A stretch of DNA of 31,885 nucleotides from JBELHO01 sp042091375 (GCA_042091375.1 JBELHO010000039.1:1-31885), one strand, 5' to 3'. Numbered from the stretch's first letter, positions 1 through 9,347 are shown. Notes: a model not told the origin generated them from the letters alone. Translations and numbers: made by a program.

Positions 1-417
1 TAATACCCCACAGCCAACAATAAAAGAGGGGCCAATGGTGGACAAACTATTGACTAACCATTGCCAGCTCAATTCAAATGCAAATGCTTGTTGCGGTGCA
101 CCAATGATCCAGGTGCCAACGAGATAACAAAAATAAAATATTGCCGGCATGGTTAATGGATTAGAGATCCAAACTAAACAGACAGATAGAGGCAAGTTAG
201 CATGGACAATAATTGCCATACCTGCGGCTAAGATCATTTGAAAAGGAATAGGAATAAAAGCAGAAAATAACCCAACAGCAAATGCTTTGGCTACCGAACG
301 ACGATTTAAATGCCACAAATTGCCATTGTGTAAAAGTTTGCCAAAAATTTGCAAGTGTTTATTGCTCTTAATGGTGTGATGTTCAGGCATTATTCGCTTG
401 ATAAATTTTTTAGGCAT
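1..417 (-). CDS. DUF2062 domain membrane protein, partial (3' end outside window)
   Basis: Only the N-terminal 139 residues are inside the window; the reading frame is open to base 1. The protein starts MPKKFIKRIMPEHH and continues with a basic, HLQIFGK-type segment, then hydrophobic stretches with the motif AFAVGLFSAFIPIPFQM and WISNPLTMPAIFY, which I recognise as the DUF2062 signature of small inner-membrane proteins (family length about 170 residues). I chose the ATG at 417 over the in-frame ATG at 390 because family members begin with the MPKKF-like basic segment. It is divergent from comEC with only 28 bp between the two starts, so each promoter must overlap the other gene's 5' end. Molecular function of the family is not established. 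Confidence 0.85.
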   Translation of the reverse strand, partial: MPKKFIKRIMPEHHTIKSNKHLQIFGKLLHNGNLWHLNRRSVAKAFAVGLFSAFIPIPFQMILAAGMAIIVHANLPLSVCLVWISNPLTMPAIFYFCYLVGTWIIGAPQQAFAFELSWQWLVNSLSTIGPSFIVGCGVL

Positions 418-445
418 ACTCTCTTAACTACAGGAACAAATCACT

Positions 446-2836
446 ATGGATTGGTGGTTGCTGACATTTTTTCTTGGCGCTATTTTGTCACTATTTTTAC
501 CAATAGTACCAGCGTTTTTTTACGTGTTGATGATAATTATTATAACAGTGATCCTGTTTACTCATAGTGATAGTCGTAAAGTTGTTGGGTTATTGCTAGG
601 AGCGGCTTGGTTATTATTTCACGGAGCGCAATATCAACATATTTGGCACAACAATGATCTCAACCTCAACAATGTCATTAATCGCACAGTGCAAGTGCGC
701 GGCGAGATCGCTAACATACCCAATGACCAAAACAATGCGCAGCGTTTTAATTTTTCAGTCTCGCATATTAATGGTCAGCCATTACCCCATCATATTGGCG
801 TTCGCTTAACGTGGAAAACTTTAGAACACCAGCCTAAGCAAGGGCAATTGTGGTTATTGAACATTAAAATGAAGCCTGCTCATGGATTGGCAAACACTGG
901 GTCGTTTAGCTATCAAACATGGTTGCGTAAAAATCACATTCACGCAACAGGCTATGTCAAAAACTCGTCAAACAATGCGCTGCTTAATGCAAGCAGCAGT
1001 TTTCGACAACGACAATATGATCATTTACAAGCCACCTTAGCTAGCATCGAAGCTAACTCACTCGCACCACTGGTGACGGCACTCACCTTTGGTGAAAAGA
1101 GTCTGTTAACAGATCAACATTGGCGTGTATTACAAGCAACAGCAACTCAGCATCTGATGGCAATATCTGGATTGCATTTGGGGCTGATTGCTGGTGGCAG
1201 TTATTTTTTTGCCATTTTTGTATTAAAAATATTGCCTTTCACCAGCCTAACAACCGCCAATATATATCCTATATTGACAAGCAACAACCGAATTTTGGCG
1301 ATAATATTTAGCTTCATAGTGACTTGGATTTACGCGTATTATGCTGGTTTTTCTGTTCCGACCATCAGAGCATTATTGATGCTATCGTTCATTTGGGGCG
1401 CAAAATTACTGACCGTAAAACTCAGTCTAGTGCGGTTAATCTTATTAGTGGTTTTCAGTATTATTATGGTGAGTCCATTCAGTGTGTTTTCTAGTAGTTT
1501 TTGGTTGTCATTCTACGCGGTAAGTATCATTCTTATTGTCTATTGGCGTTTTAAGCCAATATTAGTCAGTCCGAGTTCATCTCGGCTGCTGGTTTTTCTT
1601 TCACGCTGTAAAAGTCTGTTTATCATTCAATTATCACTTACGGTGTTGATGTTACCTATCACAGTATTTTTAAATTACAGTCTGTCATTATCAGCTATGT
1701 TGGCAAATATAATTGCCGTGCCATTTATGAGTGTGACTGCTATTCCACTGAGCTTATTGGCGGTGTTATTTCTGCCAATTAACGCTGAAATCAGCCAATT
1801 AATACTTGAGCTTGCCCACGCCAGTCTATCGCTATTGTGGCAATGGTTAAGTTACTTAAGTACCTTAGATAACCTGATGTTGACACTATCACAATTACAA
1901 TTAGCGGCGATTATTTTTGCGGTGTTGATGTTGTGGGTTGTGGTCTTTGTTGGTTTGTCAAAACCATATAGTACCTTACTTTATGGGCTTGTTTTGCTGG
2001 TCGGTCTAGTAGGCTGCTGTGGTTATTTTTTTATGTGGTCAACTAAACAATTTGCCCCTGAACAGTGGCAAGTGAGGGTGATGGATGTTGGTCAGGGTTT
2101 GGCAGTATTTATCGAAGTTAATGGTGAAATAGTCTTGTATGATACTGGTGCTAGTTACCCTAGTGGCTTTAATATGGCTGAAAGTGTTTTACTGCCATAC
2201 TTGCGATACAAAGGCTACAAACAACTCGATGGACTCATTATCAGCCACGATGATAATGATCACGCCGGTGGTTTAGGTATTTTGGCAGAACAAATTCCCA
2301 TAGCACGGATCATTTACAATGATGCTAATAGCCAGCCGTTATTGTCCACTGAACCTTGTCTACAAGGGCAAACTATTCACTGGCATTTCTTAACTATAGA
2401 GCAACTTTGGCCACAACAAGTTAAGGCGCAACACAATGATGATTCATGTGTCGTTAAAATATCCGATGGAAATAACAGTGTGTTACTGACTGGAGATATT
2501 TCAGCAAGCATTGAAAAAAAGTTAGTGGCTAAATATCACCAAAGCTCAGAAAATAAGTTACAGGCAAGGGTATTAATTGCTCCACATCACGGTTCGAAAA
2601 GCTCTTCTTCGGCTACCTTTATTGATGCTGTACAGCCGGATGCAGTTGTATTTAGTGCTGGATTTTTAAATCGTTGGCAAATGCCTGTGCCATCGGTAGT
2701 AAAACGCTATAACAACTATCAGGTAAAAACCTATAATACTGCAACAGATGGCATGGTTACTGTTGAATTTTCTCAGCAAGGTGCGCATATTGTCAAATAT
2801 CGACAAAGTGTTTGGCCGTTTTGGTTTGCTAACTAA
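446..2836 (+). CDS. comEC: ComEC/Rec2 family DNA internalization channel protein
   Basis: This 796-residue protein is predicted to be the inner-membrane channel that moves single-stranded DNA into the cytoplasm during natural transformation. Domains in order: two N-terminal membrane segments and a DUF4131-like OB region (about 1-190), the polytopic Competence domain (about 220-500, with the HLMAISGLHLGLIAG motif), and a C-terminal metallo-beta-lactamase-like domain (about 545-770). The last domain shows VMDVGQGLAV, DTGASYPSG, the metal-binding SHDDNDHAGG motif (His601, Asp605, His606) and APHHGS. The start follows an AGGAA ribosome-binding site. The length is normal for the family and no frameshift is seen. 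In related genera it precedes msbA, as here, but 418 bp with a tandem array and an assembly gap separate them, so co-transcription is uncertain. Confidence 0.95.
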   Translation: MDWWLLTFFLGAILSLFLPIVPAFFYVLMIIIITVILFTHSDSRKVVGLLLGAAWLLFHGAQYQHIWHNNDLNLNNVINRTVQVRGEIANIPNDQNNAQRFNFSVSHINGQPLPHHIGVRLTWKTLEHQPKQGQLWLLNIKMKPAHGLANTGSFSYQTWLRKNHIHATGYVKNSSNNALLNASSSFRQRQYDHLQATLASIEANSLAPLVTALTFGEKSLLTDQHWRVLQATATQHLMAISGLHLGLIAGGSYFFAIFVLKILPFTSLTTANIYPILTSNNRILAIIFSFIVTWIYAYYAGFSVPTIRALLMLSFIWGAKLLTVKLSLVRLILLVVFSIIMVSPFSVFSSSFWLSFYAVSIILIVYWRFKPILVSPSSSRLLVFLSRCKSLFIIQLSLTVLMLPITVFLNYSLSLSAMLANIIAVPFMSVTAIPLSLLAVLFLPINAEISQLILELAHASLSLLWQWLSYLSTLDNLMLTLSQLQLAAIIFAVLMLWVVVFVGLSKPYSTLLYGLVLLVGLVGCCGYFFMWSTKQFAPEQWQVRVMDVGQGLAVFIEVNGEIVLYDTGASYPSGFNMAESVLLPYLRYKGYKQLDGLIISHDDNDHAGGLGILAEQIPIARIIYNDANSQPLLSTEPCLQGQTIHWHFLTIEQLWPQQVKAQHNDDSCVVKISDGNNSVLLTGDISASIEKKLVAKYHQSSENKLQARVLIAPHHGSKSSSSATFIDAVQPDAVVFSAGFLNRWQMPVPSVVKRYNNYQVKTYNTATDGMVTVEFSQQGAHIVKYRQSVWPFWFAN

Positions 2837-3254
2837 GTTGCGACTATTGTAAAATAGCTAAGTTGTTAATTTATAATGACAGTTTATACTTAACCTAGTT
2901 TACACTTAACCTAGTTTACACTTAACNNNNNNNNNNNNNNNNNNNNNNNNNNNNNNNNNNNNNNNNNNNNNNNNNNNNNNNNNNNNNNNNNNNNNNNNNN
3001 NNNNNNNNNNNNNNNNNNNNNNNNNNACTTAACCTAGTTTACACTTAACCTAGTTTACACTTAACTTAGTTTAAATTGTTGTTGTATTGCCGTTACCATG
3101 GCCACGTCACCTGTGTCTAGTTTTGATGTCAAAATCAGATTTAAGCTATCAGTTGAACCACACCTATGGCGATGTGTAGATTTGCCGTGTTGTTACCATT
3201 TAATTGCTTTTGGCGACAAAGACGATGAACTAGTCAGGAATTATTGAGAAATAA
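2837..3254. other. Intergenic region comEC-msbA with array and gap
   Basis: This stretch holds the 16-bp tandem array and a 100-N gap described separately. After the array, a short open frame (3098-3247, 49 codons) ends 7 bases before the msbA start. I see no ribosome-binding site and do not recognise the peptide, so I do not call it a gene. A promoter for msbA could lie here, but I see no convincing -35/-10 pair. Confidence 0.5.
2880..3074. repeat. 16-bp tandem repeat array interrupted by a 100-N gap
   Basis: The unit is TAGTTTACACTTAACC. Left of the gap there is a degenerate copy (2880-2895), one perfect copy (2896-2911) and 15 bases of another (2912-2926). Right of the gap the array resumes in the same unit: 3027-3034 partial, 3035-3050 perfect, 3051-3066 with one change, then a decaying copy. 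Bases 2927-3026 are exactly 100 N, the usual placeholder for a gap of unknown size, so the true copy number is not known. Confidence 0.95.
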
Positions 3255-5018
3255 ATGTCAGTCAAAAATGATTCACCCAAGCAAGAAAATGTTAGCACAT
3301 GGCAAACCTTTATGCGTTTAATGAGCTATGCGAAATGTTATAAAGCCGCTTTTATTGTCGCCATCATTGGTATGATAGGTTACTCAGCAATTGACACCTT
3401 ATTTTTTTCGCAACTCAAGCCGTTGATTGACGATGGTTTAACTAAAGATAACTCCAATATTATGAAATGGGCTCCTGTGTTTGTGGTTTGTTGTTTTATG
3501 TTGAGAGGTATTTTTCACTTTATTGGCAATTATTGCTTAGCTTGGGTTGGCAACCACGTTGTTGCTGACTTAAGACAAAGTGTTTTTCAGCATATAATGA
3601 GTTTACCTGTGGCTTTTCACGATAAACACTCGACTGGCACACTTATTTCCAAATTAACTTATGATACTGAACAAGTATTACAAGCCACCAGTAAGGCTTT
3701 ACTTACCTTAGTGCAACAAGGCGCCATGGTGATCGGGTTTTTGGCTGTAATGTTTTATTACAGCTGGCAATTGTCGTCTATTTTTCTTCTGATCACTCCT
3801 GTCATTGCCATCATTGTGACTTTTGTTTCTAAGCGTTTTAGACAAGTGAGTAAAAATATTCAAAGTGCTATGGGAGAAGTCACTTCAGCGGCTGAGCAAA
3901 GTTTCAATGCCCACAAAGTTATTGTGACCTTTGATGGGCAAGCTCGTGAAAACAGCCGATTTGCAAAAATAAATAAACACAATCGTCAACAGCGGATGAA
4001 AATGGTGGCAACTAAATCAGCCAGTGTGCCATTAATTCAAATTATTGCTTCGTTTGCGCTAGCTTTTGTTTTATATGTTGCCAACCTTGATAGCATGCAA
4101 GAACATATTACACCGGGAATATTTATTACCGTTATTACTTGTATGACTATGCTGCTAAGGCCATTAAAGTTATTAACCACAGTCAATAGTGATTTTCAAA
4201 ATGGCATGGCCGCTTGTGTGAGTATTTTTGCGGTATTAGATCAGGAAAAAGAAAAAGACACTGGACAACACTCATTAGCGCGTGCGCAAGGGCACATCCG
4301 CTTTAACCACCTTGATTTTTATTATCCAGAGCAACAACAAGCGGCTTTAAAAGATATCAGTTTTGTTGCTAACCCAGGTGAAACTATTGCTTTGGTAGGG
4401 CGTTCAGGCAGTGGTAAATCGACCACTAGTGCTTTACTGCTAAGGTTTTATGATGCCAGTAGCGGCCAATTGATGATCGACCACCAGGATATAACCGGCT
4501 ATAAATTAACCGATCTACGCAAGCAATTTGCTTATGTATCTCAACAAGTTGTGTTATTTAATGACACTATTGCTAATAATATTGCTTACGGTATGCCAGA
4601 GGCTTCTAGGCAAGATATACTCGCTGCCGCCAAAAGTGCTCATGTTGTAGAGTTCACAAAAAATATGCCAGACGGCATAGACACCCATATTGGTGAAAAT
4701 GGCGCTTTGCTCTCTGGTGGTCAACGACAACGCGTTGCCATTGCCCGGGCTTTGTTATGTGATGCGCCTTTTCTTATTTTGGATGAAGCAACGAGTGCAC
4801 TCGACACCGAGTCTGAAAGGCATATTCAAGACGCTCTAAAAGTGTTGCAGCAAAATAGAACTTGCATCGTCATTGCCCATCGTTTATCGACCATAGAAAA
4901 TGCCGATAAAATTTTAGTAATGGAGCAGGGTGAAATCATCGAGCAAGGCAATCATCAAACCCTCATTCAGCAACAAGGTGTTTATGCGCAATTACACCGT
5001 TTTCAATTTGGTCAATAA
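3255..5018 (+). CDS. msbA: Lipid A export ATP-binding/permease protein MsbA
   Basis: This 587-residue half-transporter is predicted to flip lipid A-core across the inner membrane. Residues about 20-320 form the six-helix ABC exporter membrane domain. Residues about 345-580 form the nucleotide-binding domain with Walker A GRSGSGKS (382-389), Q-loop AYVSQQVVLFN, signature LSGGQ (486-490), Walker B FLILDEA (Asp510, Glu511) and the H-loop IAHRLST. Length and motif order match the MsbA family. Only 5 bases separate its stop from the lpxK start, an msbA-lpxK operon that is widely conserved in gammaproteobacteria. This context separates it from other ABC exporters of similar sequence. Confidence 0.96.
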   Translation: MSVKNDSPKQENVSTWQTFMRLMSYAKCYKAAFIVAIIGMIGYSAIDTLFFSQLKPLIDDGLTKDNSNIMKWAPVFVVCCFMLRGIFHFIGNYCLAWVGNHVVADLRQSVFQHIMSLPVAFHDKHSTGTLISKLTYDTEQVLQATSKALLTLVQQGAMVIGFLAVMFYYSWQLSSIFLLITPVIAIIVTFVSKRFRQVSKNIQSAMGEVTSAAEQSFNAHKVIVTFDGQARENSRFAKINKHNRQQRMKMVATKSASVPLIQIIASFALAFVLYVANLDSMQEHITPGIFITVITCMTMLLRPLKLLTTVNSDFQNGMAACVSIFAVLDQEKEKDTGQHSLARAQGHIRFNHLDFYYPEQQQAALKDISFVANPGETIALVGRSGSGKSTTSALLLRFYDASSGQLMIDHQDITGYKLTDLRKQFAYVSQQVVLFNDTIANNIAYGMPEASRQDILAAAKSAHVVEFTKNMPDGIDTHIGENGALLSGGQRQRVAIARALLCDAPFLILDEATSALDTESERHIQDALKVLQQNRTCIVIAHRLSTIENADKILVMEQGEIIEQGNHQTLIQQQGVYAQLHRFQFGQ

Positions 5019-5023
5019 CTCAC

Positions 5024-6058
5024 ATGCGCACTATTGAAAAAGTGTGGTTTCAACAACATTCAGCCAAGTATTATTTGCTGCCGTTATTGTTGCCATTTAC
5101 AGTACTGTTTTGGCTGTTATCAACAGTGCGAAAACGACTCTATGACTTAAATATTAAGAGTAGACAACAGCTCAGCTGCCCTGTGGTTGTGGTTGGCAAT
5201 ATAGGTGTTGGTGGCAATGGAAAAACCCCAGTTGTTATTCACCTGGTTGAACAATTTAAAGCGCAAGGCCTTAAGGTTGGGGTGATCAGTCGAGGTTATG
5301 GTGGTCGTGCTCAGACTTATCCTTATCTGTTAACTGAAACTAGTACTGCTGGGCTTTCTGGTGATGAACCTTTACTGATTTACCGGCGCTGTAATGTACC
5401 TGTGGCGGTTGGCCCTGATCGCGTGGCTGCAGCGGGTTGTTTGATTGAACTAGGCTGTGAGCTGATCATTAGCGATGATGGCTTACAGCATTATACCTTA
5501 GCTAGAGATTATGAAATTTGCGTTATCGATAGTAAGCGATTTTTTGGCAATGGACTGTTATTGCCAAGTGGTCCTTTACGGGAAGGCAAATGGCGTTTGA
5601 ATACGGTAGATCATGTTGTTTTTAACGGTATAATTGAAGATGGTAGCTTGTTAAAACGCCTTGATTTAAAAACGGTTCATCAGACCATGTCGTTGCGAGG
5701 TAGCCAAGTGTGTAACCTGTTAACGGGAGAGTATCTTAGATTAACCGACTTTGTGAAGCGTCAGCATGTGGTTAATGCTATGGCTGGTATTGGCGATCCC
5801 TGTCGATTTTTTGATTATTTACAGTCTTTGGGCTTTTCCCTTAAACAACAACAAGGTTTTGATGACCATCAAGCCTACAATACTCAACAGCTATCAAGTT
5901 TTAGTAAAGAGATACCTCTGCTGATGACCGAAAAAGACGCAGTAAAATGCCATGACTTTGCCGAAAAAAATTGGTGGTATTTACCGGTCGATGCTGAATT
6001 TATAGAAAATGAAAAAAACAGTTTAGTTACTGATATAATGAAAACATTGAACAGATAA
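5024..6058 (+). CDS. lpxK: Tetraacyldisaccharide 4'-kinase LpxK
   Basis: The 344-residue protein is predicted to phosphorylate the 4' position of the lipid A disaccharide precursor at the inner membrane. The N-terminus has a membrane anchor (about 15-36), followed by the characteristic VVVVGNIGVGGNGKTP segment containing the P-loop (about 61-68), the VISRGYGGR motif, the GDEP motif, and LIISDDGLQHY with the conserved DDGLQ. The C-terminus contains the TEKDAVKC motif found in LpxK proteins. It lies 5 bases downstream of msbA and upstream of ycaR and kdsB, the standard lipid A/Kdo cluster. Confidence 0.96.
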   Translation: MRTIEKVWFQQHSAKYYLLPLLLPFTVLFWLLSTVRKRLYDLNIKSRQQLSCPVVVVGNIGVGGNGKTPVVIHLVEQFKAQGLKVGVISRGYGGRAQTYPYLLTETSTAGLSGDEPLLIYRRCNVPVAVGPDRVAAAGCLIELGCELIISDDGLQHYTLARDYEICVIDSKRFFGNGLLLPSGPLREGKWRLNTVDHVVFNGIIEDGSLLKRLDLKTVHQTMSLRGSQVCNLLTGEYLRLTDFVKRQHVVNAMAGIGDPCRFFDYLQSLGFSLKQQQGFDDHQAYNTQQLSSFSKEIPLLMTEKDAVKCHDFAEKNWWYLPVDAEFIENEKNSLVTDIMKTLNR

Positions 6059-6180
6059 ACTGCACCATACCCCTGAACAAGCTGCTAAATGAGTGAGTTA
6101 CTCAAGTTGAGATGAGCTCAGCTAACAAAGCAAATTGAATGGCTATCGGGTGTTATTGAAAAAAAACTTGTGAGAATACT

Positions 6181-6360
6181 ATGGCATTTGATCCTAAATT
6201 ATTAGACATTTTGGCTTGTCCTGTTTGCAAGGGCAAACTCGACTTCAATAAACAGCAGCAAGAATTGATTTGTCATTTTGACCGCTTAGCATTTGCTATC
6301 GTTAATGACATTCCGGTTTTACTAGAAGGTGAGGCGCGTCGCATAGTCGATGAGGACTAA
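6181..6360 (+). CDS. ycaR: Trm112/YcaR family small zinc-ribbon-like protein
   Basis: This 59-residue gene was found by reading the frame between lpxK and kdsB. It begins MAFDPKLLDILACPVCKGKL and ends with NDIPVLLEGEAR, the two hallmarks of the YcaR/UPF0434 (Trm112-like) family. The N-terminal CPVC pair is present, but the second cysteine pair of longer Trm112 proteins is replaced by a single Cys in LICHFDRLAF, as is usual in this family. It sits between lpxK and kdsB as in Escherichia coli. The family's bacterial function is not settled. Confidence 0.92.
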   Translation: MAFDPKLLDILACPVCKGKLDFNKQQQELICHFDRLAFAIVNDIPVLLEGEARRIVDED

Positions 6361-6361
6361 A

Positions 6362-6385
6362 GCGAAAATAACGCTTGTTTTTCGC
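6362..6385 (+). promoter_or_regulatory. Intercistronic stem-loop between ycaR and kdsB
   Basis: GCGAAAA at 6362-6368 pairs with TTTTCGC at 6379-6385 across a 10-base loop, immediately after the ycaR stop codon. There is no T-run after the second arm, so I read it as an mRNA stem-loop (stability or processing) rather than a terminator. This is inference. Confidence 0.35.
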
Positions 6386-6432
6386 CGAAATCAAGATCAA
6401 AAATTTCACCTGTGTATTTAAGGTATTATGTT

Positions 6433-7212
6433 ATGTCATTTATTGTGGTAATTCCTGCTCGTTTTCAATCTTCTCGTTTACCGGGCAAAGTACTCGCCGA
6501 TATCAATGGTAAACCCATGATCCAATGGGTGGTAGAAAAGGCGCAAAGCAGTGGTGCTAGTCAAGTGATTGTTGCCACTGATAGTGATGAGGTGGCTAAA
6601 GTAGTCAGTGGATTTGATGTGTCGGTTTGTAAAACCCGTTCCGATCATCAATCAGGAACTGAGCGTTTAGCCGAAGTTATGCAGCTTCAGCAGTTTGATG
6701 ACAATCAAGTGATTGTTAATGTTCAAGGAGACGAACCTTTTATTCCCGCTGAAAATATTGCGCAAGTCGCTAGAAACTTAGCTAACCAAAATGCAAATAT
6801 TGACCAACCTGCAAGAATGGCAACCTTAGCTGTGCCTATTGGCGATGTTAACGAAGCGCTAAATCCCAATGCAGTTAAGGTACTAATAGATAAGGACGGT
6901 TATGCTCTTTATTTTAGTCGGGCGACAATTCCCTACGACCGTCAACGCTTTTTGAATGAAGACTCTATTGAACAAATAGGTGATTTCTATTTACGCCATA
7001 TTGGTATTTATGCTTATCGCGCTGGTTTTATCAAAGATTATGTTCAATGGCCAACAAGTCAATTGGAGCAAATTGAGTCGTTAGAGCAACTTAGAGTGTT
7101 ATGGCAGGGGGAAAAGATTCACGTTGCCGTGGCTAATTCACAATTGCCAGTTGAAGGTGTTGATACCAGAGCTGACTTAGAAAAGGCTAGGGCATATGCC
7201 CTAACACTTTAA
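6433..7212 (+). CDS. kdsB: 3-deoxy-manno-octulosonate cytidylyltransferase KdsB
   Basis: The enzyme makes CMP-Kdo from CTP and Kdo, the activated sugar for the LPS inner core. The N-terminus MSFIVVIPARFQSSRLPGK is the nucleotidyltransferase signature loop. NVQGDEPF, the YFSRATIPY segment, RHIGIYAYR, and LEQIESLEQLR near the end are all typical of KdsB. I start it at the ATG at 6433 rather than the in-frame ATG at 6412: a TTAAGG ribosome-binding site lies about 10 bases upstream of 6433, the family begins right before FIVVIPAR, and the resulting 259 residues fit the usual length near 250. It closes the msbA-lpxK-ycaR-kdsB cluster. Confidence 0.95.
   Translation: MSFIVVIPARFQSSRLPGKVLADINGKPMIQWVVEKAQSSGASQVIVATDSDEVAKVVSGFDVSVCKTRSDHQSGTERLAEVMQLQQFDDNQVIVNVQGDEPFIPAENIAQVARNLANQNANIDQPARMATLAVPIGDVNEALNPNAVKVLIDKDGYALYFSRATIPYDRQRFLNEDSIEQIGDFYLRHIGIYAYRAGFIKDYVQWPTSQLEQIESLEQLRVLWQGEKIHVAVANSQLPVEGVDTRADLEKARAYALTL
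7188..7203. other. Perfect 16-bp palindrome at the 3' end of kdsB
   Basis: TAGGGCATATGCCCTA overlaps the last codons of kdsB. As RNA it can form a 6-bp stem with an ATAT loop, followed by ACACTTT. It could be a weak terminator between kdsB and the convergent DUF2780 gene, but the T-tract is poor. Confidence 0.35.
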
Positions 7213-7296
7213 CTATGGCCTAGAGGCATTGTTCAATCTTTCTCTTAGACATAAAAAATAATAAATTTAAATTCATTGTGTTGTATAGTTAGACAA

Positions 7297-7851
7297 CTAA
7301 CCGATCAGTTTATTAATACCTTGACTGAAGATACTTCTCGCCTCTTTGCCTTGTTCGGTATTCAAGTATTGTTGGGTCGTGCTAATAAAATTACTGATCA
7401 TATCTGGACTTAACCCGAGCGCTTCAAACTGTTTTTTTACATCATTGACTGCTTTAAGTGAGTCACTATATTGCGATGCTTTGTCGAGTAAACTAGATAC
7501 CCCACCAGAAGACGTTAATTTGCTGATATCAGGCATTTGATCAATGAGTGAATCAACACCGGGCAGCGCCTGACTGAGTTGACTAAACTGCTCTGACGAG
7601 ACATTATTTTTAACTAAGTTGAAAAGTGAGCCTAAACCTCCTGATGCTTGAGAGGTGTCAACTGATAGAGAATCTGAAAGTAAAGCGACCATATCTGTGG
7701 TATTGAGTCCGCTGGAAGTTGATTGTTGTACTACTTTCTCTTTACTTTCACCTAAGCCAACAAAACTCTTTAATTTGTCAAACCATGAATCTTCAGCCAT
7801 AACAGGTAACGACAAGCAGGTAATTATTAGTATTAAAATTTGTTTTTTCAT
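7297..7851 (-). CDS. Secreted DUF2780 (VcgC/VcgE-like) protein
   Basis: A 184-residue protein with a clear signal peptide (MKKQILILIITCLSLPVMA, cleavage near residue 19). The mature part has the DUF2780 pattern: a helix ending in LSVDTSQASGGLGSLFNLVK, then LSQALPGVDSLIDQMPDIS, a Gly/Ser-rich linker, and a C-terminal helical part LGLSPDMISNFISTTQQYL. The family is widespread in gammaproteobacteria as a periplasmic or exported protein of unknown function. It is transcribed toward kdsB and separated from it by 84 bp. Confidence is high for the gene and good for the family. Confidence 0.85.
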   Translation of the reverse strand: MKKQILILIITCLSLPVMAEDSWFDKLKSFVGLGESKEKVVQQSTSSGLNTTDMVALLSDSLSVDTSQASGGLGSLFNLVKNNVSSEQFSQLSQALPGVDSLIDQMPDISKLTSSGGVSSLLDKASQYSDSLKAVNDVKKQFEALGLSPDMISNFISTTQQYLNTEQGKEARSIFSQGINKLIG

Positions 7852-8280
7852 TATGTTATTCCGCTTATATCAGTGAATTAATGCTTTCTACTATAAGATA
7901 TTTATAGCACAGATACCGATTTATTATCATGCATTTAAGTACATTATTATGTATTTCTTCACTATATTGGTATTGAGGATCTGTTTATAGTCTAAAGGGG
8001 CAACTGATAGAAATAACTGAGTCGACTTTTTGAATTTAGAGAAATAATCTCTCAACATTTACATTCGACAATATATTCCTTGCTATATTGTTAAGGTATT
8101 GCATTTTTATTTTCTACCTGTCTTATTACAACCTAAAAGTAAAAAAAACTAAAATATCCAAGCAGTTCAACTTTAAATTGTGGCACAATGTTAAACGTCC
8201 AATTTATCCTTCTATTAATATTTCTGGAGTTTTTATCCTTAGATATATTAATGACTTCACTGTAAAGCAAAGATCGCAAT
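7852..8280. other. Intergenic region upstream of azlC
   Basis: A 429-bp AT-rich stretch between divergent genes. It must hold the promoters of the DUF2780 gene and of azlCD. I see a small AT palindrome (CTATAA at 7891-7896, TTATAG at 7902-7907) and an imperfect direct repeat beginning TTTATCCTT near 8205 and 8232, but no convincing promoter, riboswitch or open frame with a ribosome-binding site. Confidence 0.5.
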
Positions 8281-9039
8281 ATGAAATATACGCTATATAA
8301 GAAAGCCATGTTAAAGGGGGTATTCGACATGATGCCTCTTAATTTAGCGGTAATTCCGTGGGGAATATTATGTGGTTCTTTGGCCATACAACGGGGTTTT
8401 TCAGTAATTGAGGCACTGTTGATGCCTCTAGTTGTTTTTGCTGGTTCAGTGCAACTTGTTGCTATCGAGCTTATTGCTAGCAATGCTTCTTTAGCAACGA
8501 TTTTATTTACTGCTTTTATTATTAGCTCTCGTCATTTTCTTTATGGTTTAGCGTTAAGAGAAAAATTGTCGGTTTTAACTCCCAGATGGCGTTTAAGTTT
8601 GGGTTTTTTACTAACCGATGAGTTATTTGCACTGTCGGGCAGTCAAAAATCATTGTTAGGCCCTTTGCGTTTACTATATGGTCTGTGCGCTGGCGCTAGC
8701 TTCTATTTTTGCTGGTTATTGTGGAATATCATAGGCATTTTTGCGGGCAGTTATTTACCGGATTTAACTACTTTAGGATTAGATTTTGCTATTGCGGTAA
8801 CATTTATTGCCCTTGTAGTACCTAGCATTACCTCGCTGCCAATAGGTATTACAGTGCTTGTCTCAGCGGTGTTTTCTGTTGTTTTTTCTCTACTTGGCTG
8901 GCAATTAGGTCTTGTTCTTGCTTCGTTGTTAGGTATGTTGGCTGGCTACATTGCGGCGCGTATGGTTAATAAAATACATCGAGGTGATCATAATGACTGC
9001 GGTGAAAACAACTTACATAGCAAGGAAGGCAGTAAATGA
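8281..9039 (+). CDS. azlC: AzlC family branched-chain amino acid exporter, large subunit
   Basis: This 252-residue membrane protein belongs to the AzlC family, which with the small AzlD subunit exports branched-chain amino acids and some analogues. The family pattern is visible in GVFDMMPLNLAVIPWGILCGSLA, PLVVFAGSVQLVAIELIAS, FIISSRHFLYGLALRE and FLLTDELFALS. About seven hydrophobic segments are seen, ending with GMLAGYIAARM. The start at 8281 has only a weak upstream purine run; an alternative ATG at 8308 would remove nine residues. The stop overlaps the azlD start (ATGA), which indicates translational coupling. The last 20 residues are hydrophilic and look like a cytoplasmic tail. Confidence 0.9.
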   Translation: MKYTLYKKAMLKGVFDMMPLNLAVIPWGILCGSLAIQRGFSVIEALLMPLVVFAGSVQLVAIELIASNASLATILFTAFIISSRHFLYGLALREKLSVLTPRWRLSLGFLLTDELFALSGSQKSLLGPLRLLYGLCAGASFYFCWLLWNIIGIFAGSYLPDLTTLGLDFAIAVTFIALVVPSITSLPIGITVLVSAVFSVVFSLLGWQLGLVLASLLGMLAGYIAARMVNKIHRGDHNDCGENNLHSKEGSK

Positions 9040-9347
9040 CCTTGTTGACCATTTTTTTATTAGCTGTGATCACTTTTAGTAGTAGATATTTATTTATTCA
9101 CCCTAAAATGCCTATCCGCTTAGGCGGCAAGTTACGTCAATTCCTCAGTTTTAGTGCGCCTGCAGTATTAACCGCAATTTGGGTACCGATTATTTTTATT
9201 CAAGGTGATAACCTAAATATTACTGTCACTAATCCATACTTAATCGCCGCCTTAGCTGCGATTATTATTTCTGCTAAAACTAGGAGTATTTATTTAACTA
9301 TTTTAGTCAGTGTGGTCATTTTCATCGCTATGCGGTTAAGTATTTAA
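9036..9347 (+). CDS. azlD: AzlD family branched-chain amino acid exporter, small subunit
   Basis: A 103-residue hydrophobic protein starting inside the azlC stop codon. It shows the AzlD layout of about four membrane segments with FSSRYLFI near the N-terminus and FLSFSAPAVLTAIWVPIIF in the middle. The usual length is about 100-110 residues. It is expected to form a two-component exporter with AzlC. Substrate is inferred from the family only. Confidence 0.88.
   Translation: MTLLTIFLLAVITFSSRYLFIHPKMPIRLGGKLRQFLSFSAPAVLTAIWVPIIFIQGDNLNITVTNPYLIAALAAIIISAKTRSIYLTILVSVVIFIAMRLSI

Noticed and set aside
2880..3074. Possible CRISPR array
   Set aside because: The 16-bp units are directly adjacent, with no spacers, and no cas gene is present.
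3098..3247. 49-codon open frame ending 7 bases before msbA
   Set aside because: No ribosome-binding site and no recognisable product; its position between an array and msbA is suggestive but not enough.
8133..8483. 116-codon minus-strand frame overlapping the azlC start
   Set aside because: Overlaps the well-supported azlC gene and shows no family features.
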